Origin: Actinomycetes bacterium
GTDB taxonomy: Bacteria > Actinomycetota > Acidimicrobiia > Acidimicrobiales > Acidimicrobiaceae
Direction of reading: 5' to 3'
DNA length: 48,927 nucleotides
NCBI GenBank assembly: GCA_021786375.1
Contig: JAJYNL010000057.1
Location: forward strand, 1 to 48,927
Part shown: in pieces, positions 1 to 7,865 of the stretch
Position numbering within the stretch: position 1 is the stretch's first letter
How the letters are laid out: each line of letters starts with the position of its first letter
Notes under the pieces: generated by a model
Told to the model about the DNA's origin: nothing
The model's input: only the letters and a program-made list of their open reading frames with translations
The model's database searches: none
Made by a program: the position numbers and the translations under genes

Positions 1-111
1 CGCAAGCTGGACACGCACGTGGTGCACGATTTCCGAGTCGAGGGCGGGAAGATCGCCGAGGTTACCGAATACGCTTCGGAGCCGACCAAGATTCGTGACT
101 TCTGGTCCTAA
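1..111 (+). CDS. C-terminal end of a SnoaL-like (NTF2-fold) protein, truncated by the window edge
   Basis: Frame 1 is open from the first base to a TAA at 109-111 and gives 36 residues. The pattern 'hydrophobic-H-x-aromatic-R-V-x-G-G-K-I-x-E-V-x-E-Y' (VVHDFRVEGGKIAEVTEY) is typical of the last beta strands of SnoaL/ketosteroid-isomerase-like proteins, where a polar sheet is followed by a short tail. The catalytic part lies outside the window, so no substrate can be named. Other NTF2-fold families would look similar at this end. Confidence 0.5.
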   Translation, partial: RKLDTHVVHDFRVEGGKIAEVTEYASEPTKIRDFWS

Positions 112-339
112 CCGAACCGGCTTGGCCCTCCAGGTAATTCGAAGGCCGCGCGGATCTCCGATGGGCGATGTGCCAATCGTGGGTCGTCTCGCGGGTTCCG
201 TCCTGTTCGTACGGCTTCTTATGCCGTCAGGGCATTGCGCGCGTGCCTGGCCCGGGTGTGGTCATTAGCGAAGCGGTGAGTCGCGCGACCCCATCCGGTA
301 GTTGCGCGATGGCCATTCGTACGGAATGCACCGAGAGCT
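112..339. other. Non-coding stretch between the SnoaL-like gene and the tRNA-Pro terminator
   Basis: I see no convincing coding frame. A perfect 15-bp dyad CATTC-GTACG-GAATG lies at 314-328, and the 9-mer TTCGTACGG within it recurs at 206-214. A small hairpin ACGGC/GCCGT at 211-227 might end the upstream gene but lacks a T tract. No function can be assigned. Confidence 0.3.
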
Positions 340-384
340 AAGAAAGGAAATGCACGGGACGGATCGGCTGATCCGTCCCGTGCA
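340..384 (-). terminator. Intrinsic terminator of the tRNA-Pro transcript
   Basis: A perfect 15-bp stem (TGCACGGGACGGATC, 351-365, pairing with 370-384) closes a 4-nt loop. On the minus strand it lies 45 nt downstream of the tRNA-Pro 3' end and is followed by TTTCCTTTCTT, a pyrimidine-rich tract as expected for Rho-independent termination. Confidence 0.8.
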
Positions 385-429
385 GTCAATTGGCACCAAG
401 GCCGGAACGCCCAAACTTGGTCCAGATGG

Positions 430-503
430 TCGGGAAGGCGGGATTTGAACCCGCGGCCTCAGCGTCCCGAACGCTGCGCGCTGCCAAACTGCGCTACTTC
501 CCG
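430..503 (-). tRNA. tRNA-Pro (anticodon CGG)
   Basis: On the minus strand the acceptor stem begins CGGGAAG and closes with CTTCCCG, with discriminator A at 430. The D arm contains GCGCAGTTTGGCAGCGC, and the T loop is GTTCAAATC. The anticodon loop TTCGGGA, flanked by CAGCG/CGCTG, puts CGG at positions 34-36, which reads proline codon CCG. CCA is not encoded. It follows the ArsA/receiver operon on the same strand and has its own terminator. Confidence 0.95.
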
Positions 504-558
504 TGACTGCATCATTCTATTTCCCTTGCGCCACCGCGTGTCGCCCGGGCTTGAGGAG

Positions 559-975
559 TTATGGTACCGGGACGCTCACGGGCTTGAAGCTCGGATCCTC
601 ATAGGTGCCACCCGACAGTACCGCCTTGGCCGCGTCAGCGATCCGGAATGAGTCGAGTGGCTTGACCAGGAACCCTTCCACCTGCGAGCGGCGCGCGAGG
701 AAGACGTCGGCCCGCCGGTCGAGCAGAAGAATCACCGGGATGTGCGGCAGGCGCCCGCCAGACTCCTCGAGATGCAGGTCCATGGCGATCGCCATCCCGC
801 CCATATGTCCGACTTGCATGTCGGCCACCACCAGGTCGGGAGCCGACTGCTTGCAGGCATCCGAGAGCGCATTGTAGTTCGGGAAGCGGCTAACACTCTG
901 GCTTACGAATTCGAGAGCCGAGCCAACCTCTTCCAAAACTTGCCTGGCGTCGCTCACCACGTAGATCTTTGACAT
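559..975 (-). CDS. Stand-alone response-regulator receiver domain protein
   Basis: The 138-residue protein is a single CheY-like receiver with no output domain. The probable phospho-acceptor is the Asp in LVVADMQVG, and the conserved lysine is in FLVKPLD. The N-terminal acidic pair is only half present (VVSDAR instead of D-D). I chose the ATG giving MSKIYVV, since the GTG 11 codons upstream adds a sequence unrelated to receivers; neither has a clear Shine-Dalgarno. It is last in a same-strand row after the two Get3-like ATPases, 51 nt downstream of the second. A single-domain receiver normally acts by protein-protein contact, so it may signal to or from its neighbours, but that is inference. 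Confidence 0.8.
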   Translation of the reverse strand: MSKIYVVSDARQVLEEVGSALEFVSQSVSRFPNYNALSDACKQSAPDLVVADMQVGHMGGMAIAMDLHLEESGGRLPHIPVILLLDRRADVFLARRSQVEGFLVKPLDSFRIADAAKAVLSGGTYEDPSFKPVSVPVP

Positions 976-1026
976 CGTGGCAATCTTAGTGGCGCCCGGG
1001 TGCCGCACACAAAGCGGACTGAGCAG

Positions 1027-2133
1027 CTAGAGGAGCGACCGCGCCATCTGTGCCAGGTCCTCGATTGATGCGATATCCCCTTCGAGCAGGGGAACTCGCG
1101 CCAATCGGGGTGGTTCCAGTTCTGTAAGCAATCGCGAAAGCTCGGCGTCCTCGGCACTTCGCAGCAGCTCCATGCGAGCCAGGTTGTTCTCCAGCGCGTC
1201 CCGGTCCCTGGCCTCCAAGGCCTGCTCCAACGAGGTGCTTCTACTTCCGGTTGCGAAGGCCGGGGTGTGCCGGTTGGAGATTATCCCGGCGATGCCAAAG
1301 CCGAAACCGGAGAGCTTCTCCCCGAACGAGAGAGCCTCCGACACGGTGTCGCCCCGAGGTGCCGAGACCATCACGAAGGCGGTGGCGTCCTCGTGCAGGA
1401 GGGCTTGCACGCTTTGGGCGCGCTCGCGGAATCCGTCCTCCATGCCCTCGAAGTCCTGGAAGAAGGCGACAGCCTCGTCAACCACCTCGGCTCCGACCAC
1501 CCGGGATATGGTTTTCAGTACCGCTCGCGCCGCGAATGAGACCGGTCGGAGAAGGGCGGGCCCCGGCCTCATAATCAACCTGAAGACTCGATTGTCGAGA
1601 AAGCTGATCAGCCGGCGAGGCGCGTCGAGGAAGTCGAGGGCGTTGGCGCTGGGCGGAGTATCGACCACCAGCAGCTCGAAGCGCGGGTCGTTGTGGAGCT
1701 CGAAGAGCTTCTCCATCGCCATGTACTCCTGCACGCCAGAGAGATTGCGTGTCAGGTTTTGGTAAACGCGGTTTGAGAGGATCCTGCCCGCCTGCTCCTC
1801 GCTCTTGGCATAGCGGACAACCAGCTCATCGAAGGTGGCGTCAGCATCCAGCATCACAGCCCACAGCTTTCCCGCGCCAACCGCTTCGATCTCGACCGGG
1901 TCGTTACCAATGTGCTCGATGCCTAGCGCGTCTGCAAGCCGTTTTGCCGGGTCAATGGTCACTACGCAGGTTCGCACTCCTGAGAGCGCCGCACCCACGG
2001 CGATGGCCGCCGCCGAAGACGTCTTGCCAACGCCGCCGGGGCCGGCCAGAAGGACCACCTTGCAATTGCCGATCAGGTCTCCTAGTCCTTCCAAGGGCTT
2101 AGCCCGAACCGCCGAAGGCACTTCAATTGTCAT
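1027..2133 (-). CDS. Get3/ArsA-family ATPase, second of a pair (BagB/Rv3680-like)
   Basis: This 368-residue soluble P-loop ATPase belongs to the ArsA/Get3 (SIMIBI) class. The P-loop is GPGGVGKT at residues 31-38. The signature lysine of deviant Walker A (GKGGVGKT) is replaced by Pro32. Switch I (TIDPAKRL) keeps the catalytic Asp, and switch II is DTPPS. The ATG used overlaps the end of the upstream partner by 11 nt, implying translational coupling. Actinobacteria carry such pairs (Rv3679/Rv3680, BagA/BagB in mycobacteria), thought to act together. The partner keeps the lysine this one lacks and lacks the Asp this one keeps. Arsenite export is unlikely because no ArsB/ArsR is present. Substrate unknown. 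Confidence 0.85.
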   Translation of the reverse strand: MTIEVPSAVRAKPLEGLGDLIGNCKVVLLAGPGGVGKTSSAAAIAVGAALSGVRTCVVTIDPAKRLADALGIEHIGNDPVEIEAVGAGKLWAVMLDADATFDELVVRYAKSEEQAGRILSNRVYQNLTRNLSGVQEYMAMEKLFELHNDPRFELLVVDTPPSANALDFLDAPRRLISFLDNRVFRLIMRPGPALLRPVSFAARAVLKTISRVVGAEVVDEAVAFFQDFEGMEDGFRERAQSVQALLHEDATAFVMVSAPRGDTVSEALSFGEKLSGFGFGIAGIISNRHTPAFATGSRSTSLEQALEARDRDALENNLARMELLRSAEDAELSRLLTELEPPRLARVPLLEGDIASIEDLAQMARSLL

Positions 2134-3055
2134 CGGACGCCTCCGAGAGCAAGTGCTCGGCCAGTCCGGCGAGCTCGTTGACTCCCAGACCGGTCGCAAA
2201 GATGAAGGGCACCCGGGCCATCCGGCAACCAGGAAGCCGCCTGCGTAATTCAGCCAGGTTCTCCCCCTGGAGGCGGGCCTTGGAGGCTACGAAGCGGTAC
2301 GCATCTGCACGGTCGTCCTTCTCCTCCAGCTTCTCGAGGGCCTTGTGAGCCTCTGGGCTGAGTGGGGTCAATCCCTGCAGGGCGTTAGTGATCACCGGCC
2401 CGAGTGCGATGGCGCCTTGTGACTCGACCTCGGAGTAGGTCTGGGAGGTCTCCGAAACCGGGGTCTCCTCCGCCAGGGTTACCAGCACCAGCTTGGACCT
2501 TGAGGGATCCGCCAGCAGCGCCTGGACGTCATCCGACTGGGAGCGGAGGAGGCCGACGTTGGCTATGTCGGCGAGGCCCTTTGGGCTGGACAAGAAGGTC
2601 AGAAGGTGGCCCGAGGCCGGCGCGTCGAGGATGATGCTGTCGAACTCGCCGGAGCGCTCCATCTGCTTTAGCTTCGCCAGCACCAGAAGCTCACGGATTC
2701 CCGGGATAGCAGTCGATACCACCGACACAACCCCGGTGGAGATCAGCCGCCTTCCCAGGCTGGCCATGCCGTGGTCCTCCAGATACTCGACGAGGATCTC
2801 TTCCGGGCGTAGCTCGAAGATGCGGAGTTTGGGTGAGATGGCCGCCATCACCGGTGCATCCTCGCCCAGAGCTCGCATCAGCTCGGCGGCCGGCCGCGAA
2901 TGCGCCAGGCCAACCAAAGCGGTTCGCCTGCCCAAGCCGGCGGCCGCAATGGCGGCTGCGGCGCTGATGGTTGACTTGCCCACGCCGCCCTTGCCGGCAA
3001 TGATGAGCACAGTCGCCGACTCGATGGCTTCTATTAGTGGCGGCTTCCCTGCCAT
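2123..3055 (-). CDS. Get3/ArsA-family ATPase, first of a pair (BagA/Rv3679-like), switch I degenerate
   Basis: This is a 310-residue protein with a full deviant Walker A, GKGGVGKS at residues 21-28, including the signature Lys22. The switch I segment that should read T-D-P-A-H is V-G-L-A-H, so the residue equivalent to the catalytic Asp57 of yeast Get3 is Gly. Switch II reads LDAPASGH, close to the Get3 form. It starts 24 nt after the DUF929 gene and overlaps the second ATPase by 11 nt, so the three look co-transcribed. It is expected to bind nucleotide but hydrolyse poorly on its own, and probably forms a heterodimer with the next gene product. Cargo or membrane target is unknown. Confidence 0.85.
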   Translation of the reverse strand: MAGKPPLIEAIESATVLIIAGKGGVGKSTISAAAAIAAAGLGRRTALVGLAHSRPAAELMRALGEDAPVMAAISPKLRIFELRPEEILVEYLEDHGMASLGRRLISTGVVSVVSTAIPGIRELLVLAKLKQMERSGEFDSIILDAPASGHLLTFLSSPKGLADIANVGLLRSQSDDVQALLADPSRSKLVLVTLAEETPVSETSQTYSEVESQGAIALGPVITNALQGLTPLSPEAHKALEKLEEKDDRADAYRFVASKARLQGENLAELRRRLPGCRMARVPFIFATGLGVNELAGLAEHLLSEASDDN

Positions 3056-3079
3056 GTCCTTATCCGGAGGAATGCCCGG

Positions 3080-3973
3080 CTACTTGAGGCTTGCCTCGAT
3101 CGACTTCACCGGGGGTATTGAGCATACTGAGCCGGGCTTGTTGCCGTCGGTCTTGCAGATGGTGGCGATGATCAGGTTGGCGGAGGGAAGGATGGCCCCG
3201 TTGGTAACCGTGCCTGGAATGGTCAGGCTCCCTGCGATGCTGTTGCGCGAAAGGCCGGCGAGCAGCCCGGGAGAGTACGAAGGCCCGGAGACGATGTACT
3301 TGTTCGCGAAATCGATAAAGGGAATTCCCGCCGCCAGCGATGTGTACGGCGGCTTGTCGTACTGGTTGAAATACTTCTGCTGCAGCGGAGTCGGGGTCAT
3401 AAGTGTTGGGTAGTTGCCGTTGACCTGCTTGTTGGCGGTCATCTCGACGCCCTGGAAGTCGATGTAGGGGCTCGAGTAGCTGGAGCCGTAGAAGCTGAAG
3501 GTCTGGGTGTTGGGGTAGACGTCGCTGGAGGAGGAAGAGGTGACGTGGAGGTTCTTGAAGGTCCCGAACTTGGAGAGCGCAATAATGAGCGGCCACCGCT
3601 CGGCGGCGCAATAGGGGCAGTAGTCGGCTCCCATGTAAAGGACCACCGGCTTGCCCGCGCTCTCGAAGGTGGGCCCGCCCGTGATCTTGTAGGGCATCGT
3701 GATGCTTCCGGCGGGCACCGTCGCCGAGGCGAGGGCACTGTTGGGCACACCGGTCACGGCGGCGACCAGGGAGGGGGACGCGAGCTGATTCGTGCCGCTC
3801 GAGTTGGAGCCGGAGCTTGAGCTGTTGAGTTTCACCAGCACAAGTGTGGCCACGACGGCCACGACCACCACCAGGGATATAGCGGCGACAATGAGGCCGG
3901 TCTGGGAGCCCTTCCCCTTGCTTGCCGGACCCTTGCCCCGCGAGGACGAGTTCCTCTTCACCTGCTGAGCCAT
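3080..3973 (-). CDS. DUF929-family membrane-anchored thioredoxin-like protein
   Basis: The 297-residue protein has a Lys/Arg/Ser-rich N-terminus (about residues 1-25), one strong transmembrane helix (about 26-48, rich in V/A/L), then a Ser/Asn/Gly linker and a globular domain outside the membrane. The globular part has a thioredoxin-like core with [15 protein letters not shown], so a CPYC redox motif, as in DUF929 proteins. The ATG is chosen because AAGGAGAT lies 8 nt upstream. It is the first gene of the row leading into the two Get3-like ATPases. Likely an extracytoplasmic thiol-disulfide protein; partner and redox direction are not visible from sequence. Confidence 0.85.
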   Translation of the reverse strand: MAQQVKRNSSSRGKGPASKGKGSQTGLIVAAISLVVVVAVVATLVLVKLNSSSSGSNSSGTNQLASPSLVAAVTGVPNSALASATVPAGSITMPYKITGGPTFESAGKPVVLYMGADYCPYCAAERWPLIIALSKFGTFKNLHVTSSSSSDVYPNTQTFSFYGSSYSSPYIDFQGVEMTANKQVNGNYPTLMTPTPLQQKYFNQYDKPPYTSLAAGIPFIDFANKYIVSGPSYSPGLLAGLSRNSIAGSLTIPGTVTNGAILPSANLIIATICKTDGNKPGSVCSIPPVKSIEASLK

Positions 3974-4219
3974 GCGTAGATCTCCTTGGGCGCTGTCCAC
4001 TGTGGCGCGCTGCGATCGCCTGCACTGGCGCAGACGCACTTGTATTAGAAGATAGCCCGCTTCGCCGGTGTCGCTAAGCTGCCCAGCCCTTGGACCTAGT
4101 GGCCGGCCTTCCCAGCCTGCGAGCCATGCGGTCTCGGCGGTAACATATGATCCAGCCCGCAGTTCAGGCTTGGCTGGATTTGGCCCAATCGGGTGGGGTG
4201 GTCCTCGCGGGGGGATGGA

Positions 4220-5029
4220 ATGGCCTTGGAGTTGCCGGCGCTCAATCTTCGCGCCGCATCGATAGGGGTGGAGGGAACCCGGGTCGGATACGCCGAGGCC
4301 GGCGAGGGGCGGGAGGTGCTCCTTGTTCCCGGCTGGTCGCTACCTGCGCGCACCTACGCACATTCCGTTGCCTGCCTCGCTTCGCGAGGCTTTCGGGTGG
4401 TGATTCCGGAGATCTATGGGTCCCGTGCGCGCTTCGACCTTTCCGGGGGCATCTGCACCGCGGCGGGCCTGCTCGCCTCCTTCGCTTCTGCGGTGTTCCG
4501 GGGGCGGAGCTTCGACCTGGTTGGCCATTCGCTCGGCGGTGGATTCTCGGTATGCCTGGCTGCACACCATCCGGAGGAGATCCGGCGCCTGGTGCTCGTC
4601 TCCTCGATTGGGGATCCGACTTGGACCGACCGTGCTGGGCGACCCTCTCGGCTCTCCCAGCGCCCTTTACAGGACTGGGCCGGAGCTTTCGTTGCCGACA
4701 TGGTCAAGACCAGGGAGCGCGGGCGCAACGTTCCTCGCGTAATCGCGGGATCCCTTGGAGAGCTGGGGCGCAACCCCGGGCGCGTCTTACAGTGCGCCAT
4801 GCTCGCAAGGAGAGCCGATCTCCGTCCCGAATTGGGCAAGATCGCATCGGCAGGAATTCGTTCGTTGGCCATCTGGACTAGGGATGACGTGGTCATCCCG
4901 CGGGAGAGCTTCGTGAGCCTGGCCGGCCAGCTAGGCGCCTCCACCTTGGAGTTGCCTGGGTCGCACGGCTGGATCTTCACCTCCGCGGAGGAGTTCGCCG
5001 CGGTCGTGGGAGACTTCCTTCTCGATTGA
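4220..5029 (+). CDS. Alpha/beta-fold hydrolase
   Basis: The 269-residue protein has the alpha/beta hydrolase fold: oxyanion strand VLLVPGWS, nucleophile elbow GHSLGG, acid in TRDDVVIP, and histidine in GSHGWI near the C-terminus, so the Ser-Asp-His triad is complete. No signal peptide is seen, so it should be cytoplasmic. The ATG giving MALELP is preferred because a purine/G-rich run (GCGGGGGGATGGA) sits just before it; an in-frame ATG 9 codons upstream is possible. It is divergent from the DUF929 operon across 246 nt and precedes the Nudix gene by 53 nt. Substrate cannot be predicted (esterase, epoxide hydrolase and haloperoxidase-like members share these motifs). Confidence 0.85.
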   Translation: MALELPALNLRAASIGVEGTRVGYAEAGEGREVLLVPGWSLPARTYAHSVACLASRGFRVVIPEIYGSRARFDLSGGICTAAGLLASFASAVFRGRSFDLVGHSLGGGFSVCLAAHHPEEIRRLVLVSSIGDPTWTDRAGRPSRLSQRPLQDWAGAFVADMVKTRERGRNVPRVIAGSLGELGRNPGRVLQCAMLARRADLRPELGKIASAGIRSLAIWTRDDVVIPRESFVSLAGQLGASTLELPGSHGWIFTSAEEFAAVVGDFLLD

Positions 5030-5082
5030 GCCGGTTCTTTGGCCCGCCCGCTTGTTCTTTTGGCATCGGGTAGCTTGGTTTC

Positions 5083-5931
5083 ATGGAACCACGCCAGGCT
5101 GCGACCGTCATGCTGCTACGCAACTGCAAGGGCCCGGGAGTCGAGGTCTTCATGCTGCGCCGCAATCTCACCCTTGACTTCGTGGGAGGCGCGTACGTCT
5201 TTCCGGGCGGGGCAGTGGACCCCCGGGACGAGGCCATTGCTTTGGACGGTTCACTCTTCGGTGGAAGTGACAACTCGTGCTCCGCGATACTCGAACTGCC
5301 CGCCAAGGGTGGCAGCTTCTGGGTGGCGGCTATCCGCGAGTGCTTCGAGGAGGCCGGGATCCTGCTTGCCTCGCGCAGCGGTAAGCCGCTTTCATTCGAT
5401 GACCTGGCAGAGCGAGTGCTTTTCGACGGCTACAGGCGCGCTCTCAACGCCAAAGAGTCCAGCTTCGAGGCGATCCTTCGCGCCGAGGGGCTCCGCCTGG
5501 AGACGGAAGGGGTGGTCTACTTCAGCCATTGGATCACTCCGGAGGGCGCGCCGCGGCGTTACGACACGCGCTTCTTTGTCGCGGCTGCCCCGGACCACCA
5601 GGTGGGCCTGCACGACAACGGTGAAACGGTGGCGAATGTCTGGATCGCCCCCGCTGAGGCCCTCGAGCGCTACCGCGCAGGAGAGTTCGACCTCATTCTG
5701 CCGACGATTAAGAATCTTGAGGCCCTCTCCCGCTATGCGGACGTTGCCTCCGCCCTTACCGATGCGAGGACCTTCAAAGACCTTCCGGCCATCACTCCCC
5801 GCTTGGTGATGGACGAGGAGCAGATGCGCGTGCTACTGCCGGGTGAGGACGGCTACGACGAGGCCTCAACCAAGGGCCTTCGGGCCGGGTCGCCACTGCC
5901 CGGCCGGCCAGGTGGCCCTGCTATCAACTGA
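5083..5931 (+). CDS. Nudix hydrolase with a split Nudix box (NUDT19-like)
   Basis: The 282-residue protein starts with a beta-strand typical of Nudix proteins, then FPGGAVDP, and completes the Nudix box with RECFEEAG, the metal-binding RExxEExG helix. Between the leading GG and the helix there is an insertion of roughly 40 residues, a layout known in the NUDT19/RP2p group of CoA-diphosphate or related hydrolases. The product should be a cytosolic Mg-dependent nucleoside-diphosphate-X hydrolase; CoA or acyl-CoA cleavage is plausible by subgroup but unproven. The last 8 nt overlap the 3' end of the convergent mrp gene. The C-terminus is Gly/Pro-rich and probably disordered. Confidence 0.85.
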   Translation: MEPRQAATVMLLRNCKGPGVEVFMLRRNLTLDFVGGAYVFPGGAVDPRDEAIALDGSLFGGSDNSCSAILELPAKGGSFWVAAIRECFEEAGILLASRSGKPLSFDDLAERVLFDGYRRALNAKESSFEAILRAEGLRLETEGVVYFSHWITPEGAPRRYDTRFFVAAAPDHQVGLHDNGETVANVWIAPAEALERYRAGEFDLILPTIKNLEALSRYADVASALTDARTFKDLPAITPRLVMDEEQMRVLLPGEDGYDEASTKGLRAGSPLPGRPGGPAIN

Positions 5932-7096
5932 GGCCGGGCCGACCGGAGAGCATCCGCCTTTCCAGGGCGGCAAGGCGCGAGGTACACCCGGACATGTCAG
6001 CGATGGGAGCCACGTGCTGGGCCAATTCCCGCGCTAGCTCGCTTATCGAAACCAGGTCCTCACCGGGATTGTCGCTTTCGAATCTCTGTGGGAGTGTTGC
6101 GCTGGTGCGGCCCTCCTCGCTTCCCAGCGGGATGCGTGCAAGCAGCGGAAGCGAGAGGCGGCTGCACAGCTCTTCGGTGGAGCCCCGCCCAAAGATGTAG
6201 TGGCGCTCGCCATGCTCACAGACGAAGTAAGCCATATTCTCCACAACGCCGAGCACCGGCAGGCTGCCCTTGCGCGCCATGTCGACCATGCGCATGGCAA
6301 CCTCACCGGCGTTGTCGTGTGGGGTGGTGACCACCAGGACGCCGGCGTGAGGGAGCAGGCGGGCCAGTCCCATCTGAATGTCCCCGGTGCCGGGCGGCAT
6401 GTCGATCAGTAGATAGTCCACATCGGACCAGTCCGTATCTTCCACGAAATGTTGGAAGGCCCGGTTCAGGACCAGTCCTCTCCACATGATCGCCGAAGAC
6501 TTGTCCTCGGTGAGAAAACCCATCGAGACGACGCGCAGTTCACCCTCACCCACCTTCATCCGAACCGGATCGATCCGCCACTTGTCGGTGGTCCCGCTGG
6601 CCGCAGCGCGCGCCTCCACGCCGAGAAGCTTCGGAAGGGAGAACCCCCAAATGTCCGCATCGAGCAGTCCGACTGTGTAGCCGGCCCTGGCCAGCGCGAC
6701 GCCGAGGGCGGCAGTTAGTGTGGACTTGCCCACTCCGCCCTTGCCCGACGCCACCGCTATCACCTGGCTCCCGGCCGGTATCGACGTGGTCGGCGCCGCT
6801 TCAGCGGCTTTGGCCCGGGCCATGGACATGGCTCGGGCGCGCTGGGCCGCGTCCATCTGCACGACCTCGAATTCAACTTCCAGCCCGGGGTGCGCCGAGG
6901 TGACCTTGGAGCGTATCTCGTCCTGTATGCGCGTGCGCAGTGGGCAGGCGATGGTGGTGAGGGCAAGCTGAACGATTGCGCGCCCCTGGTAGACCTTGAC
7001 ATCACGAAGCATGCCAAGTTCTATGATCCCAACGCCCAACTCTGGATCGACGACGTTGGAAAGTGCGGCTCTTATCGCCTCTTCCGGCTCAGTCAC
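5924..7096 (-). CDS. mrp: Mrp/NBP35-family Fe-S cluster carrier ATPase
   Basis: The protein has an N-terminal MIP18 (DUF59) domain (about 1-75, with VVDPELG) and a ParA/MinD-type ATPase domain with deviant Walker A GKGGVGKS at 118-125, LLDADIWG, and switch II IDMPPGTGD. This is the Mrp/ApbC/NBP35 family that carries Fe-S clusters to apoproteins. The C-terminal CxxC cluster motif of the family reads C-E-H-G here, so its second cysteine is missing. I use GTG 7096 (VTEPEEA), which matches the usual MIP18 start; a TTG six codons upstream is possible. It is divergent from the A-type carrier gene at 7323, so Fe-S assembly functions sit back to back. Confidence 0.9.
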   Translation of the reverse strand: MTEPEEAIRAALSNVVDPELGVGIIELGMLRDVKVYQGRAIVQLALTTIACPLRTRIQDEIRSKVTSAHPGLEVEFEVVQMDAAQRARAMSMARAKAAEAAPTTSIPAGSQVIAVASGKGGVGKSTLTAALGVALARAGYTVGLLDADIWGFSLPKLLGVEARAAASGTTDKWRIDPVRMKVGEGELRVVSMGFLTEDKSSAIMWRGLVLNRAFQHFVEDTDWSDVDYLLIDMPPGTGDIQMGLARLLPHAGVLVVTTPHDNAGEVAMRMVDMARKGSLPVLGVVENMAYFVCEHGERHYIFGRGSTEELCSRLSLPLLARIPLGSEEGRTSATLPQRFESDNPGEDLVSISELARELAQHVAPIADMSGCTSRLAALERRMLSGRPGLS

Positions 7097-7322
7097 TGGA
7101 CGTCTCGGTTGCAAGTGCCCTGCTTAGAATCGGGGCCGGGGATGTCATCCGGCGGCCTCGTGTACCTTCCAGCCTACCGGGGCTCTGTCGCGAGGACAGA
7201 ATTTCTCCTACCGGTATAGAATTATTTGCCAGAGGCGGACAATGCGCTAGCGCGACGGTCCGCTCTTCGGATATCGTCTTTATTCGAAGATCCATGTTGT
7301 TTTAGGCCAAGGTGGGTAAAAG

Positions 7323-7700
7323 TTGTCAGTTGGTACCGCTATCAAGATTGGGAAGAAGCCGACCTCTATCATCGTCACGCCGTCGGCGGCCTCCAAGGTT
7401 GTCGAGCTGCTGGCCGAGGAGGGGGGGACAGAGGCCCTCTTTCTCCGCGTAGCCGTCAAGCCTGGTGGATGCTCCGGTTTCTCCTATGACATGTTCTTCG
7501 ACTCCGAGATCGCCGACGACGACATCGTCAGCGAAGTGGAGAGTGAGAAGGGCCTTTTCAAGGTGGTAGTGGATGCCAGCTCGCTGGCCCACATCAAGGG
7601 TTCCACGCTCGATTACCGCGATGGCCTGCAGGGCGCCGGATTCCATATCTCCAATCCCAACGCCACTCGCACCTGCGGGTGCGGCTCTTCCTTCTCCTAG
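7323..7700 (+). CDS. A-type Fe-S cluster carrier (HesB/IscA/ErpA family)
   Basis: The 125-residue protein is of standard family length with the three invariant cysteines: Cys50 in GGCSGFSY, and Cys118 and Cys120 in TCGCGSSF at the C-terminus. These bind the [2Fe-2S]/[4Fe-4S] cluster delivered to target enzymes. The start is TTG, supported by AAGGTGG six nt upstream; no better in-frame start exists. It is followed by a strong terminator and appears monocistronic. Likely clients in this window are the molybdoenzyme complex and its four-cluster subunit, although that is only inference. The name erpA is often used in actinobacteria but I cannot separate it from iscA. Confidence 0.92.
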   Translation: MSVGTAIKIGKKPTSIIVTPSAASKVVELLAEEGGTEALFLRVAVKPGGCSGFSYDMFFDSEIADDDIVSEVESEKGLFKVVVDASSLAHIKGSTLDYRDGLQGAGFHISNPNATRTCGCGSSFS

Positions 7701-7734
7701 GAGAGGTGCCGGGTATACAAGGTGAGTCAGCTCG

Positions 7735-7769
7735 AAGGGCGGCCCGACATGGGTCGCCTTTCCCGTTTT
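7735..7769 (+). terminator. Rho-independent terminator after the A-type carrier gene
   Basis: An 11-bp stem (AAGGGCGGCCC, 7735-7745, pairing with 7751-7761 using two G-U pairs) closes loop GACAT and is followed by CCCGTTTT. It lies 35 nt after the carrier stop codon and between convergent genes. The T tract is on the plus side only. Confidence 0.8.
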
Positions 7770-7865
7770 AACCTGTAGCAGAGGAGCTTGGCCGGGACGA
7801 TAAGCCGTCAGACCCACTTCATCAACACAATCCAGTGCGCAAATCAGGGTCTTTCCCCGGCGTGG

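Noticed and set aside
206-328. Repeat TTCGTACGG twice in the 5' non-coding region
   Set aside because: Only two copies of a 9-mer 110 nt apart; too weak to call an operator array.
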